From NCBI RefSeq assembly GCF_004337365.2, contig NZ_CP044016.1:1240001-1304000 (forward strand): 64,000 nucleotides of DNA, written 5' to 3'. The notes below the pieces were generated by a model. It had not been told where the DNA came from. It saw only the letters and a list, made by a program, of their open reading frames with translations, and made no database searches. Positions 25,503 through 34,898 of this stretch are shown one piece after another. Numbering within the stretch: the stretch's first letter is position 1; each line of letters opens with the position of its first letter. The position numbers and the translations under genes are program-made. This DNA comes from Rhizosphaericola mali. GTDB taxonomy: Bacteria > Bacteroidota > Bacteroidia > Chitinophagales > Chitinophagaceae.

Positions 25503-28500
25503 ATTTAGTTCCTTTAGTTGTTGTTTCAAGATCTAGAGTTGCTTGTATTTTAGGTAACAAGTCTATTATTATAGAGTGTCCCATTCCTTTTTTACTATTT
25601 GTAAAATCATTATTATAATATTTTTTTAATTCCATCTTGTTAATTCCAGGTCCTGTATCTTCAATTATTATATGAAATTTATTTTCGAATATTTCAGCTG
25701 ATAAATATACAACCCCAGCTTTCATATTTTTATTTGCATTATCAATTAAATTGCGAATAATAATGGATAAAATAAAACGATCACTATAGACCATTAAGCC
25801 CGTGTGCGGGATGATTAACTCATTATTTTGTACCATTAAAATTTCCTTGTATAAGTTTTCGATTTCTTTAAATAATCCATAAATAGAAAAGAAACTATAA
25901 TTTACATGAAAATCATCTTGCTGACTTTTTGCCCAAGAAAAAAATTGCAATGAATATTCCTCTAAAGAAATAAGACTTTTGTTCAATGCATCCATATTAT
26001 TCCTAATATTTGGAGGAAAGGAATCTTTTTGTTGGTTTATTTTTTTCAATAAATCCTTACTTATTATAGAAATAAATCGAATTGGAGAACGTAGGTCATG
26101 AAGTACAATTGCAATAGTTCTTTCTTTCACATTATTAGAAACTCTAAGCTTTTCTTTAGTTTTTTCTAATGTAAATATATTATTTCTTAATTCTGAAGTT
26201 TTCTCTTCAACAGTAAGTTCTATTTTTTTATTGATTCTTTTTAATTTAAGTATTCTTATTCTAATAAATATTAAAAATATTAAAATTATAGTTATTGTAC
26301 AAAGCATCCTAAACCACCATGTCTCATAAAAATAAGGAAGTACTGATATTTTTATATCTATTTCATATTTCAAAGCATCGATAGATGTTGCCTTTCTTAT
26401 TTTCAATGTATAATTACCTGTTGGTAGTGTATTGATATGAATTATACCGTTTCGGTCGACAGGCTCCCATTTTTTAGAAAGCCCTTCAATGAAATATTGT
26501 ATTGGGTTATTTTCAAAATTTCCAAAATATGGACTAGATAGGGTAAAACTTAAATTATAAAAATCTGGGGCAATCTCTAGTTTATCTTTTATACTAAGAT
26601 AGCTAGTATCATTAACAATAATATTATCAATGTATATTTTGTTTTTAGGCAAATTTGGTTGGATATTATTCGCGTCAAAATGTACTAATCCGTTGATTGT
26701 TGGCAATATTAATTCTCCATTATTAGCCCATAAATAAGCAGGATTGCCAGATCCATTAAATTCATCACTTTTTAATCCATCCTTGTAACTATAATGAAAA
26801 AAATATAAATTTTTATTATGTACTAGACCTTCATACAATACTTGCTTATTGATAACATAAAGTCCATTATTAGTAGGAAGCCAATAATTTCCTTTTTTGT
26901 CTTCAATAAATGAATGAATGGAATTAAAGGAATTATCTAAATAATTAGAAAAAGGTATGATATTATTATTATCGAATAAAAATGCGCCAAAGCCATCTGT
27001 TGCTATCCACCATCTATGTTTATCTTCTAAATGTATTGTTCTTATAGGTAGATTTTTTAGCCAACCTTTATACATTTTCCCATTTACTAAATTGAATTTG
27101 TAGAATCCTGTTGTAGTAAATAATATTGCAGTGTCTCCGTTGTATGGTATCATTCCATTTGCATCAATATTATTTGGTAAGTGATACTGCTCAACAATTT
27201 TGTCATATTTTAAAATAAAAACTCGATGGCTTTCAAGAAAATAAAGGATGTTATTTCGTACTATGGAAGCTTTTAAACGACCTTTTAAAATGTCAATTTC
27301 TATATTTTGTTTATCCCGAATATTTATTTTATTTAATCTAAAATCAGCATCATAGTATATTACATCATTTTTACTCACATATGCATGTAAATATCTAATA
27401 TTATCAAATTTTATTTTGCTTGCGTTTCCATTCGGACTAAAAATATTATTGTTTGCGATTATCGAACCATTTGAAGTCTTAACTATCGTATTATAATTTT
27501 CATAATTATTATCATTTTTTGATAGGTAGTAATTGAATTTATTAGGGGTAACAATAAACAATCCATTGGTTGACGATCCTACAAAATATTTATTTTCTTT
27601 ACTTAAATAATTAAAAGAAGTTATATGAGGAATTTGTAAATTTTCTAGTATGAGTTTAGAAAAAATGGAATCATTTTTTGTATAAATTTCGTAGACATTA
27701 TTTTTAGAAATTATATAGTTGTTTTGAGCTGTCCAAAATATTTTAAACCGGCCATTCAAAAAGTGCTTGTTTATTGAAATCGGCCCATATATTTTTTGTT
27801 TTCTGTTTTCTAATTTTCCATTTTTCCAAAGTAGAATTCTATTCGATTTGAATATTTGGATAAAATAAGTATCGTTAAGAGCTGTTTCACTACTAAATTC
27901 TTTATCATCAATGGGTATTTTCTTGTATTTATTTTTGTATAAATAAAATAAATTGTTGTTATTATGAAAATAAATCTGTCCATTGGATAATGTGATTATA
28001 CTATGTAAAAATGGCTTTTCATCTTTGGGTTTTTCATCGATCAATATAGAGTCTAAATATGGATTCTGAGGTATACTATAACCGTTATCGGAATAGATTC
28101 TTGGTCTTTCGGAACTTTTAATTGGAAATGAACTCCTTATTTGGGTATTGTTATTTATTATATAAGATTCTTTGTTTGTATTGGAAAAATATAATGCACC
28201 TGCCTTGCTTGGAACAATAAATCTTATTCGATTGGACGATAAACCCTTTATTTCTTTGGATGTATAAGTTTGAAATTTCTGATTATCAAAACGCACAATT
28301 CCTGCTTCTGTTGCCAACCAGCAATATCCGAATACATCAAATTGTATTGCCAAAACACTATTTTGAGGAAGACCATCTTTAGATGTATAGTTCTGAATTA
28401 AATACTTTGTATTTTGGGCAGCAACATTCATGCTTTTACAAAATAAAAATATTAAGAATAATAATTTTACAAGAAAAGTTCTGATATCTTCTGTATGACG

Positions 28501-28503
28501 CAA
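25432..28503 (-). CDS. YXY/Reg_prop sensor histidine kinase
   Basis: 1023 aa. It has a signal or first membrane segment (about 8-28), a large periplasmic two-propeller region (about 30-640; KDGLPQNSVLAIQFDVFGYCWLATEAGIVRFD at the start is a classic Reg_prop), a Y_Y_Y domain (about 650-735), one membrane helix (about 740-760), a short coiled coil, a HisKA-like dimer domain with His802 (LHDLRSP), and an HATPase domain with N box (NLIDNANKN) and G1 (DTGPGIN). Unlike HTCS proteins it lacks receiver and AraC modules. It pairs with the convergent LuxR-type regulator. In the last 22 codons the two genes share both strands. Confidence 0.93.
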   Translation of the reverse strand: MRHTEDIRTFLVKLLFLIFLFCKSMNVAAQNTKYLIQNYTSKDGLPQNSVLAIQFDVFGYCWLATEAGIVRFDNQKFQTYTSKEIKGLSSNRIRFIVPSKAGALYFSNTNKESYIINNNTQIRSSFPIKSSERPRIYSDNGYSIPQNPYLDSILIDEKPKDEKPFLHSIITLSNGQIYFHNNNNLFYLYKNKYKKIPIDDKEFSSETALNDTYFIQIFKSNRILLWKNGKLENRKQKIYGPISINKHFLNGRFKIFWTAQNNYIISKNNVYEIYTKNDSIFSKLILENLQIPHITSFNYLSKENKYFVGSSTNGLFIVTPNKFNYYLSKNDNNYENYNTIVKTSNGSIIANNNIFSPNGNASKIKFDNIRYLHAYVSKNDVIYYDADFRLNKINIRDKQNIEIDILKGRLKASIVRNNILYFLESHRVFILKYDKIVEQYHLPNNIDANGMIPYNGDTAILFTTTGFYKFNLVNGKMYKGWLKNLPIRTIHLEDKHRWWIATDGFGAFLFDNNNIIPFSNYLDNSFNSIHSFIEDKKGNYWLPTNNGLYVINKQVLYEGLVHNKNLYFFHYSYKDGLKSDEFNGSGNPAYLWANNGELILPTINGLVHFDANNIQPNLPKNKIYIDNIIVNDTSYLSIKDKLEIAPDFYNLSFTLSSPYFGNFENNPIQYFIEGLSKKWEPVDRNGIIHINTLPTGNYTLKIRKATSIDALKYEIDIKISVLPYFYETWWFRMLCTITIILIFLIFIRIRILKLKRINKKIELTVEEKTSELRNNIFTLEKTKEKLRVSNNVKERTIAIVLHDLRSPIRFISIISKDLLKKINQQKDSFPPNIRNNMDALNKSLISLEEYSLQFFSWAKSQQDDFHVNYSFFSIYGLFKEIENLYKEILMVQNNELIIPHTGLMVYSDRFILSIIIRNLIDNANKNMKAGVVYLSAEIFENKFHIIIEDTGPGINKMELKKYYNNDFTNSKKGMGHSIIIDLLPKIQATLDLETTTKGTKFNITINHHRQYDIYVQGDSTPLN

Positions 28504-28615
28504 GATTGGTTCTTAAAATTTATAAATTTGGTTTATTCTGCTGCGTTTCCTATTTAATTATTTTGACTAAGTTAAGATATTTATTAATATTTAAATTATC
28601 GTATTTTAATTCTAC

Positions 28616-28655
28616 ACAAAATCCTGATTATCTATGTAAATAATCAGGATTTTGT
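28616..28655 (-). terminator. Terminator of the SprB-repeat gene
   Basis: A perfect 15-bp stem (28616-28630 and 28641-28655) with a 10-base loop, starting 22 bases past the stop at 28677. Both sides have T-runs on the respective strand, so it may work both ways. Confidence 0.8.
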
Positions 28656-28676
28656 ATTTATTTATTTTGATAAATA

Positions 28677-31349
28677 TTATTTTTTTATTGCGTTGAAGGT
28701 TGCTATTGGATTATTTGACTGGTCAATTATTTTAATGATATAAACTCCAGATGGTATATTTGAAAGATTTGTCAATTCAAAATTTTGTACTCCACTTGCT
28801 AATTGAATACCTTTTGTTTGAATTATGCTTCCATTCATATTATATATTATAACATTCACAGATTGTGACTTTGTATTATTAACATTGATGATTAATTTAT
28901 CATTGAATGGGTTTGGATACAGTTTATTTGTGCTATTTGCACCATTTAATCCAAAATAAACAGACACAATATCTGATAGTTGATAATTACCATCAAAGTC
29001 ATAGTTTTTTAATCGATATTGGTAAGTACCTGCAAATCTTGGGTAATCAATAAATTGATATGTACTACCACTTGAATTATTAGTAGCTTTAACAGTACCT
29101 ACGGTATTAAAATCCGAACTATCTTGATATTTGCGTAAGATTTCAAAACGATCTGTATTTATTTCTGTTGCTGTTTGCCAATTTAAAGTTATATTATTGG
29201 AATAAGCTGTCGCTATAAATGATTTTAATACAATAGGCAGAGCCGTTGCTACAGTTCTATAATTACTCATAACAATTGCGGGATTAGCACATGTGGCACT
29301 AGAAGTAACTCTCAAAGAATAAATATCTCCACTTGAAGTTGTCGTAGAAGTAGTATAAGTTGTTGAGGTCGCTCCTGTAATCGAATCATTATTTAAAAAC
29401 CATTGGTATTTTGGATTTGTTCCCAAATTAGAAGATGATGCAATTGCATAAGTAATTGGAATGGATGCATTCGTATTTGAAATAGTTATAGTAGGTGTTG
29501 GTGATGTATTAACTGTAGTATTAATTGTAGATATGATAGGATTATTGGACGCACAACTAATGCTGCTCAACATTTTTACTTGTATTTGATGTGTCCCGCT
29601 TGTTAAATTATTGATATTTAAGCTTGTTCCAGTTCCTACGCTAGTTGAGCCGTCATACCAAGTAAATGAAGGACTGTTACCTCCATTTGTAGTATTAACA
29701 ACCGTGTAATTAGCATTTGTCCCCTGACAAATAGTCGTTGGTCCATTAGAAGTAACAGTTGGGCTTATTGCATGTTGAGTGACGGTGTAAATGGTTTGGT
29801 TACTTGTTGTGTTAGTTAAACAACCTGCATCTGAACTTGCCGTTGCCGTAACTCTAATTGAAAAAGTTGTTGTGGTGTCAGCTGGAGTGTAAGAATATGT
29901 ATTGCTTGTAGCATTAGAAGCAACTTGAGTATAAGCCCTCCCATTTATTGACTGCTCTAGCAAATACGTTGGTGCTGTTCCTCCATGAACTGTTGTCGCT
30001 GTGAATGTTATGGATTGTCCTTTACAATAATAATTGGTACTAGAGTCTAATGTGGAACTTATAGTAACTGACGGTTGTGTAACTCCGCTAGCTGCATATC
30101 CAACAATTGCAGATGTTGCATTTGCTTTGAAGCCAGAGAGTGCAAAAATATTTCCTCTAGCAGAGGTATTACTAGATGTATTAGTTAGGGTGATGGAATT
30201 TATTGTTTTATTAAAATAAGAAGGAGGAAGAATGATAGGCGCTTCAAAAATTGAATAATTATTGCCAGTTTGCTTGGTAGCATCTAATCTTACCCTATTT
30301 AGATTTCTAAGCGATATATCTGATCCAGTTGATGAATACCAATCTCTGTAATTTATGGCATTATTATTCAATGTGCCAACGTATGAGGTATTGTCATTGA
30401 AATTAATTGAATAACTATAGGTTGAACTCCCACTTCCAGAAGTACCTAATATAAGCAACTTGCCATATGCTGCGGGAGTAGCTAATTGAAGTGTTGATGA
30501 GCCTCCATTTGATGTTCGTGCAGAATTATTTGCACTATATGATTGAAGTGTATATGTTAACGAATTATCTTGTGTACTTGTAATTGTATTATTTTGAGGT
30601 AGTCCATCTGTATTAGAACCATTACTCGGATAGCCAGATTCAAAAAAAACATAGCCTGTACCATCATTATCTAATTTTGAAGTAACATTATAAGCATTAT
30701 TTCCATTTTTAATTACTGGGAAGGCCGCCGATTTTTCAACCACAACATCTTGGTTAAAACTTGCAGATGTTAAAGGAATTGTACTTGCGTTATAATATTT
30801 AACAGCACCACTACAACTATTTTTATCCGTTACAGATATGGTATATGTTCCTGAAGGTCCTGTAATGGTAGATGTATTATAATTTTTAAATCTTGTATCT
30901 GTAGAACTAATAGGGGTGCCACCGTAACTCCAAGAATAATTATAAGAGCCCGCTCCTCCAGATGCAGTTACTGTTAAGGTTGCATCATTTGTGGCTTGAC
31001 ATGATGCAGTTGTCGAAGTTACATTAGCAGTGACTGCAGTAGGGTCTGTTAGTGTAACATAGATAGTTTTATAATTATTGTTTGCATCTTTGACACTTAC
31101 AGGATAGGTGCCCGCGATTAAATTATTGAATGTACCACTTTTTTGCCAGCCTCCGGCATTTGATTCATTTAATTCGTATTGGTAAATACCAGAGCCTCCA
31201 GAAGCGGTCACAACAATTGATCCAGATGCAGTTCCATTACAATTAGGATTGGTTAAAGTCGTAGAAATAGTAATATCTGATTGTCCAAAACAATTATTAA
31301 TAAAACTTAATAAAAAAATGATAAATGCAATTTTTTTTACAAAATACAT
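28677..31349 (-). CDS. Large secreted SprB-repeat protein with T9SS type A C-terminal signal
   Basis: 890 aa. A signal peptide (about 1-22) is followed by two SprB-like repeats (about 25-100 and 105-185; NPNCNGTASGSIVVTASGGSG, cited as landmark), a unique middle region (about 190-430), several Ig/PKD-like modules with Ser/Thr-rich sequence (about 430-700), and a type IX sorting domain (about 800-890: LYPNPFNDKL, SGVYIIKI). Such proteins are moved by the T9SS and anchored at or released from the cell surface. Adhesion or gliding is plausible; no enzyme domain is seen. The gene is alone in its transcript, with a terminator. Confidence 0.92.
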   Translation of the reverse strand: MYFVKKIAFIIFLLSFINNCFGQSDITISTTLTNPNCNGTASGSIVVTASGGSGIYQYELNESNAGGWQKSGTFNNLIAGTYPVSVKDANNNYKTIYVTLTDPTAVTANVTSTTASCQATNDATLTVTASGGAGSYNYSWSYGGTPISSTDTRFKNYNTSTITGPSGTYTISVTDKNSCSGAVKYYNASTIPLTSASFNQDVVVEKSAAFPVIKNGNNAYNVTSKLDNDGTGYVFFESGYPSNGSNTDGLPQNNTITSTQDNSLTYTLQSYSANNSARTSNGGSSTLQLATPAAYGKLLILGTSGSGSSTYSYSINFNDNTSYVGTLNNNAINYRDWYSSTGSDISLRNLNRVRLDATKQTGNNYSIFEAPIILPPSYFNKTINSITLTNTSSNTSARGNIFALSGFKANATSAIVGYAASGVTQPSVTISSTLDSSTNYYCKGQSITFTATTVHGGTAPTYLLEQSINGRAYTQVASNATSNTYSYTPADTTTTFSIRVTATASSDAGCLTNTTSNQTIYTVTQHAISPTVTSNGPTTICQGTNANYTVVNTTNGGNSPSFTWYDGSTSVGTGTSLNINNLTSGTHQIQVKMLSSISCASNNPIISTINTTVNTSPTPTITISNTNASIPITYAIASSSNLGTNPKYQWFLNNDSITGATSTTYTTSTTTSSGDIYSLRVTSSATCANPAIVMSNYRTVATALPIVLKSFIATAYSNNITLNWQTATEINTDRFEILRKYQDSSDFNTVGTVKATNNSSGSTYQFIDYPRFAGTYQYRLKNYDFDGNYQLSDIVSVYFGLNGANSTNKLYPNPFNDKLIINVNNTKSQSVNVIIYNMNGSIIQTKGIQLASGVQNFELTNLSNIPSGVYIIKIIDQSNNPIATFNAIKK

Positions 31350-31825
31350 GATACAAGTGTAAAATTTAGAAGTATAATAGTATGTTTAAGAATGATTTCG
31401 TATTACGAAATATTTTGATTGATTTACTGGCAAAATTAGAATCGAATTTTTATTTATTATGTAGAATGAGTTCTACAAGAATATAGCGGAAATACAAAAA
31501 AAAGAAGCTATTAGTTTGATAGATTTGGAGAGTTTGCAATTGTGATTATTAATATTGTGATAAGCAACATTTACATAATTTATAGGAGATATTTTTAAGT
31601 AATAATAGAATTTAGCAACTTTTCAAATAATTGGCTTTTATTAAATATTGGTCATTATTGTTCTCCAATATTATAAAATAAAAAATGCAAAAATTCAACG
31701 ATTAAATAGGGCTATAATCCATTCTAAAAGTATTTTTTAACTTACAAGCATATTCATGAAATATTATTTTTTAGTATTAATTGCTAAAAATATTAGTATT
31801 TTTATATTTCGAAACAAGAATTAAT
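31350..31825. other. Divergent intergenic region, 476 bp
   Basis: It carries a minus-strand -7 element (31431-31438), a 17-bp palindrome (31395-31411), and a short GTAGAA-TGAG-TTCTAC repeat (31461-31476). A 26-codon open stretch here has no start codon. I see no gene. Confidence 0.45.
31395..31411. promoter_or_regulatory. Palindromic site upstream of the SprB-repeat gene
   Basis: ATTTCGTA-T-TACGAAAT is a perfect 8-bp inverted repeat. It lies between the candidate -7 TAATTTTG (31438-31431 on the minus strand) and the start codon, a position suited to a repressor. Confidence 0.4.
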
Positions 31826-33082
31826 ATGGAACGAATCGAAGAAAAGCTAAAAATATTGGCAGATGCGGCAAAGTATGATGTTAGTTGTAGTTCCAGCGGT
31901 AGCAAACGTAAAAATAATGGCAGTATAGGCGATGCATCTTTCTCAGGTATTTGCCACAGTTATACGGAAGATGGGCGTTGTGTCTCGTTGTTGAAGATTT
32001 TGTTGACGAACCATTGTATTTACGATTGTGCATTTTGTGTAAGTCGCAAAAGTAACGATGTTAGGCGTGCGGCATTTACGGTGCAAGAGGTTGTTGATTT
32101 GACGATGAATTTTTACCGCCGGAATTATATTGAAGGTTTGTTTTTGAGTTCAGGTATTTTCAAAAATGCCGACTACACAATGGAACGCCTACTCAGAATC
32201 GTCAAAAAACTCAGGACGGAAGAGCGTTACAATGGCTATATTCATCTAAAAACAATTCCTGGTGCGAGCGGAGAATTAATCCAAGACGCAGGATTGTATG
32301 TGGATCGCATGAGTATCAATCTCGAAATTCCAACTGAGGAAGGTTTAAAAATGGTCGCACCCGAAAAAGACCATGCATCCGTAAGAAAACCGCTTGCTTT
32401 TGTGCAAAACCAAATTAGCAATTTCAAATCTGAATCAAAATTAATCAAGCACAAACCTTTATTTGTTCCAGCTGGACAAAGTACACAAATGGTCGTCGGT
32501 GCTACACCAGAATCAGATCTGGAAATATTGAAAGTTGCAGATGATTTTTACCAAAACTATAAATTAAAACGCGTCTATTACAGCGGATATATTCCGATAT
32601 CCAGCGATAATAATCTCTTACCAGCAATCGGTACACGACCGCCATTGATCCGCGAAAACAGATTGTACCAAGCGGATTGGCTGATGCGTTTTTATGATTT
32701 CAAAGTGGACGAGATCGTCCATGAGAGCAAGCACCAATTGGATTTGGAAATTGATCCGAAACTTGCCTGGGCTTTACGGCATCCAGAATTGTTTCCTATT
32801 GACATTAATACGGCGAATTTTCGTACTATTATTAGGATTCCAGGTATTGGACGTCAATCCGCGATGAAAATTATCAAGGCAAGACAATTTGGTCGCCTAC
32901 ACGAATATCAATTACGTAAAATGGGCATAGCCTACAATCGTGCGCAATACTTTATCACTTGTGCAGATTCTATTATTAACATCGGGCACACATCCATGGA
33001 TTGGGTCAGAGCACAAATATTGCAACAGTCAAAGGCCAGTCAGAAATATCTTCCACAACAACAACTGTCATTATTTGTATGA
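31826..33082 (+). CDS. Putative DNA modification/repair radical SAM protein (TIGR03916-like)
   Basis: 418 aa from ATG 31826; an in-frame upstream start at 31781 would add only 15 unlike residues. The radical SAM cluster motif is CxxxCxxC (Cys64, Cys68, Cys71). After the TIM-barrel, a C-terminal helix-hairpin-helix (about 324-368, INTANFRTIIRIPGIG) suggests nucleic-acid contact. The first 30 residues have an extra Cys-rich patch. Its stop overlaps the start of the next gene (ATGA), so the two are made in fixed ratio. The family is known by name and genomic pairing. Its reaction is, to my knowledge, unproven. Confidence 0.9.
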   Translation: MERIEEKLKILADAAKYDVSCSSSGSKRKNNGSIGDASFSGICHSYTEDGRCVSLLKILLTNHCIYDCAFCVSRKSNDVRRAAFTVQEVVDLTMNFYRRNYIEGLFLSSGIFKNADYTMERLLRIVKKLRTEERYNGYIHLKTIPGASGELIQDAGLYVDRMSINLEIPTEEGLKMVAPEKDHASVRKPLAFVQNQISNFKSESKLIKHKPLFVPAGQSTQMVVGATPESDLEILKVADDFYQNYKLKRVYYSGYIPISSDNNLLPAIGTRPPLIRENRLYQADWLMRFYDFKVDEIVHESKHQLDLEIDPKLAWALRHPELFPIDINTANFRTIIRIPGIGRQSAMKIIKARQFGRLHEYQLRKMGIAYNRAQYFITCADSIINIGHTSMDWVRAQILQQSKASQKYLPQQQLSLFV

Positions 33083-33843
33083 TACAGTATATATACGACG
33101 GCAGCTTTGGAGGGTTCTTATGTTGTGTGTTTGAATGTTTTGAAAGAAGAGAGTTTGATGTACAATTGATTACTGAAAAAGTATTTGCACCTGACTTTTT
33201 TGCCTTATCCAAAACAATAGTCTCGGATAAAGCAAAAGCAAAACGTGTATTGGATGGCTTGACCAAAAGTTTGGACGCAAGTCGTGCAAAAGATTTTTTT
33301 CGTGTCTTTCTTTCCGAAGACCCAATTGCGATTCAAAATGCATTGGGTCTTATCATTCAAATATTTCAAAAAAAAGAAAATATTTTGGAAAATTATGGAG
33401 AGGAAAAAGCGCTTTATTTTTCCCAAACGTTGAAAAAAGTAGGACGAGAAAGACACCGAATGAAAGCCTTTATACGGTTTGAAAAAAGCTCGAACGGAAT
33501 GTTTTTTGCGGTTATTGCGCCTGATTTCAACGTATTGCCTTTAATTATAGATTTCTTCACCAAAAGATATACGGATCAAACTTGGCTTATATATGATGAA
33601 AAAAGACATTATGGGATCTTGTATGATAAGACGGGAATTTCAGAAATAGAAATTTCAGAGCTTGATGCAAACGCTATAATTCCGTCCAATGAAGTGGTGG
33701 TGTTAGATCTTGAAGAACAAAAATATCAACAACTTTGGAAATCTTATTTTAAAAGCACCAATATTGAAGCTCGGAAAAACATGAAGTTACACTTACGTCA
33801 TGTACCCAAGAGGTATTGGCGCTACTTGACGGAGAAGAAATAA
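33079..33843 (+). CDS. TIGR03915/DUF4130-like DNA metabolism protein, partner of the radical SAM protein
   Basis: 254 aa from ATG 33079, preferred to an upstream start at 33001 because it gives the ATGA overlap and the conserved N-terminus IYDGSFGGFLCCVFE (about 3-17). A central helical part is followed by RMKAFIRFEKSSNGMFFAVIAPDFNVLPLI (about 133-162) and the C-terminal RHVPKRYWRYLTE (about 239-251), typical of DUF4130. In other bacteria this domain is fused to UdgX-type uracil-DNA proteins; here no UdgX is nearby. Coupled to the radical SAM gene, so joint action on DNA is the best inference. Confidence 0.88.
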   Translation: MIQYIYDGSFGGFLCCVFECFERREFDVQLITEKVFAPDFFALSKTIVSDKAKAKRVLDGLTKSLDASRAKDFFRVFLSEDPIAIQNALGLIIQIFQKKENILENYGEEKALYFSQTLKKVGRERHRMKAFIRFEKSSNGMFFAVIAPDFNVLPLIIDFFTKRYTDQTWLIYDEKRHYGILYDKTGISEIEISELDANAIIPSNEVVVLDLEEQKYQQLWKSYFKSTNIEARKNMKLHLRHVPKRYWRYLTEKK

Positions 33844-33956
33844 AATTAATCAGATAGGTATAAATTTACAATCTCTATTTCTAATTAAGGCTTAAAATAA
33901 TTTTAAATATTTTAAGAAAAGCTACATTTTAATTTATATTCAGTACATTCGATTTA

Positions 33957-34079
33957 GCTTTAGGGGTATTCTGAAAAGAATTGAGAGAGTCCCTTAGAAC
34001 CTGATTCGGTTGATACCGACGTAGGGAAAAGTAAATTAGGTCAGTTTTTGTACCTCTTTGTTTGGAATTCTCCTAAAGC
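33957..34079 (+). ncRNA. TPP riboswitch (thi box) with candidate expression platform
   Basis: The core at 33963-34032 holds the thi-box landmarks: GGGGT, a variant CTGAGA region (TTGAGAGA), CCTGATTCGG and the ACGTAGGGAAAAGT tail. It lies 25-140 bases before thiM. An 8-bp arm GCTTTAGG (33957-33964) is complementary to CCTAAAGC (34072-34079); the left arm overlaps the 5' side of helix P1, so pairing there would compete with the aptamer. The aptamer is recognised from sequence; the switching scheme is inferred. Confidence 0.92.
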
Positions 34080-34103
34080 CATTATTCACAAAATTCTTGA
34101 TTA

Positions 34104-34898
34104 ATGGATAAAAAAATTTGGGAGTTGATTTCTTCCGTAAGGCAATCTTCGCCGCTTATCTTAAATATTACGAACTATGTAGTGATGAATAATTCCGCGA
34201 ATGCATTATTATCCATAGGAGCTTCGCCTATTATGTCTCATGCCATTACTGAAATGGAAGAAATGCTTCGGATTGCCAATGCATTAGTTATTAATATTGG
34301 CACTTTAGATGAAAATTGGAGCAAATCAATGTTATTAGGTGCAGAGCTTGCAATGCAGATGGATAAGCCTTGGATACTAGATCCAGTTGGTGCAGGATCT
34401 ACTACTTACAGGAGCAATATTTCGGATCAATTATTACAATTTAACCCCACTATTATTAGAGGTAATGCGTCAGAAATTATGGCACTTGCAAAATACCATA
34501 ATGGAAATACAAAAGGTGTAGATAGTTGTAATAATAGTTTGGATGCTATTTCGGCTGCACAGTATTTAAATAATAAGTATAGTTCAATAGTTTGTATTTC
34601 GGGAGAAGTTGATATTATAGTTTCAATGAATGATATTTATTATTTGAAGAATGGTCATGCTTTAATGACAAAAGTAACAGGTTTGGGATGTAGTCAATCT
34701 GCTATCCTCGGAGGAATGATAGCAATATCCAAAGATGTAATTTTAGCGGCTTTAGCGGGAATGGCACTGTTGGGAGTAGCAGGAGAGCTAGCCGCAGCCA
34801 AATCTGCTGGTCCGGGATCGTTACAATTGAATCTTTTAGACAAATTATATAATCTAACAGAGTCAGAGTTTATTCAAACTATTCAATTATCCAAATGA
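34104..34898 (+). CDS. thiM: Hydroxyethylthiazole kinase
   Basis: 264 aa, cytoplasmic. It phosphorylates 4-methyl-5-(2-hydroxyethyl)thiazole for thiamine salvage. Family features are ITNYVVMNNSANALLSIGASPIM (about 20-42, as landmark), DPVGAG (about 92-97), IRGNASEI (about 117-124) and the VTGLGCSQSA catalytic segment (about 192-201), where the key Cys is present. First gene after the TPP riboswitch; its stop overlaps the thiE start by 4 bases. Confidence 0.96.
   Translation: MDKKIWELISSVRQSSPLILNITNYVVMNNSANALLSIGASPIMSHAITEMEEMLRIANALVINIGTLDENWSKSMLLGAELAMQMDKPWILDPVGAGSTTYRSNISDQLLQFNPTIIRGNASEIMALAKYHNGNTKGVDSCNNSLDAISAAQYLNNKYSSIVCISGEVDIIVSMNDIYYLKNGHALMTKVTGLGCSQSAILGGMIAISKDVILAALAGMALLGVAGELAAAKSAGPGSLQLNLLDKLYNLTESEFIQTIQLSK

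Noticed and set aside
31781-31825. Upstream extension of the radical SAM protein
   Set aside because: The extra residues are unlike the family and the ATG at 31826 starts the conserved sequence.
33001-33078. Upstream extension of the DUF4130-like protein
   Set aside because: It would overlap the radical SAM gene by 82 bp, whereas the ATG at 33079 gives a classic 4-base overlap.
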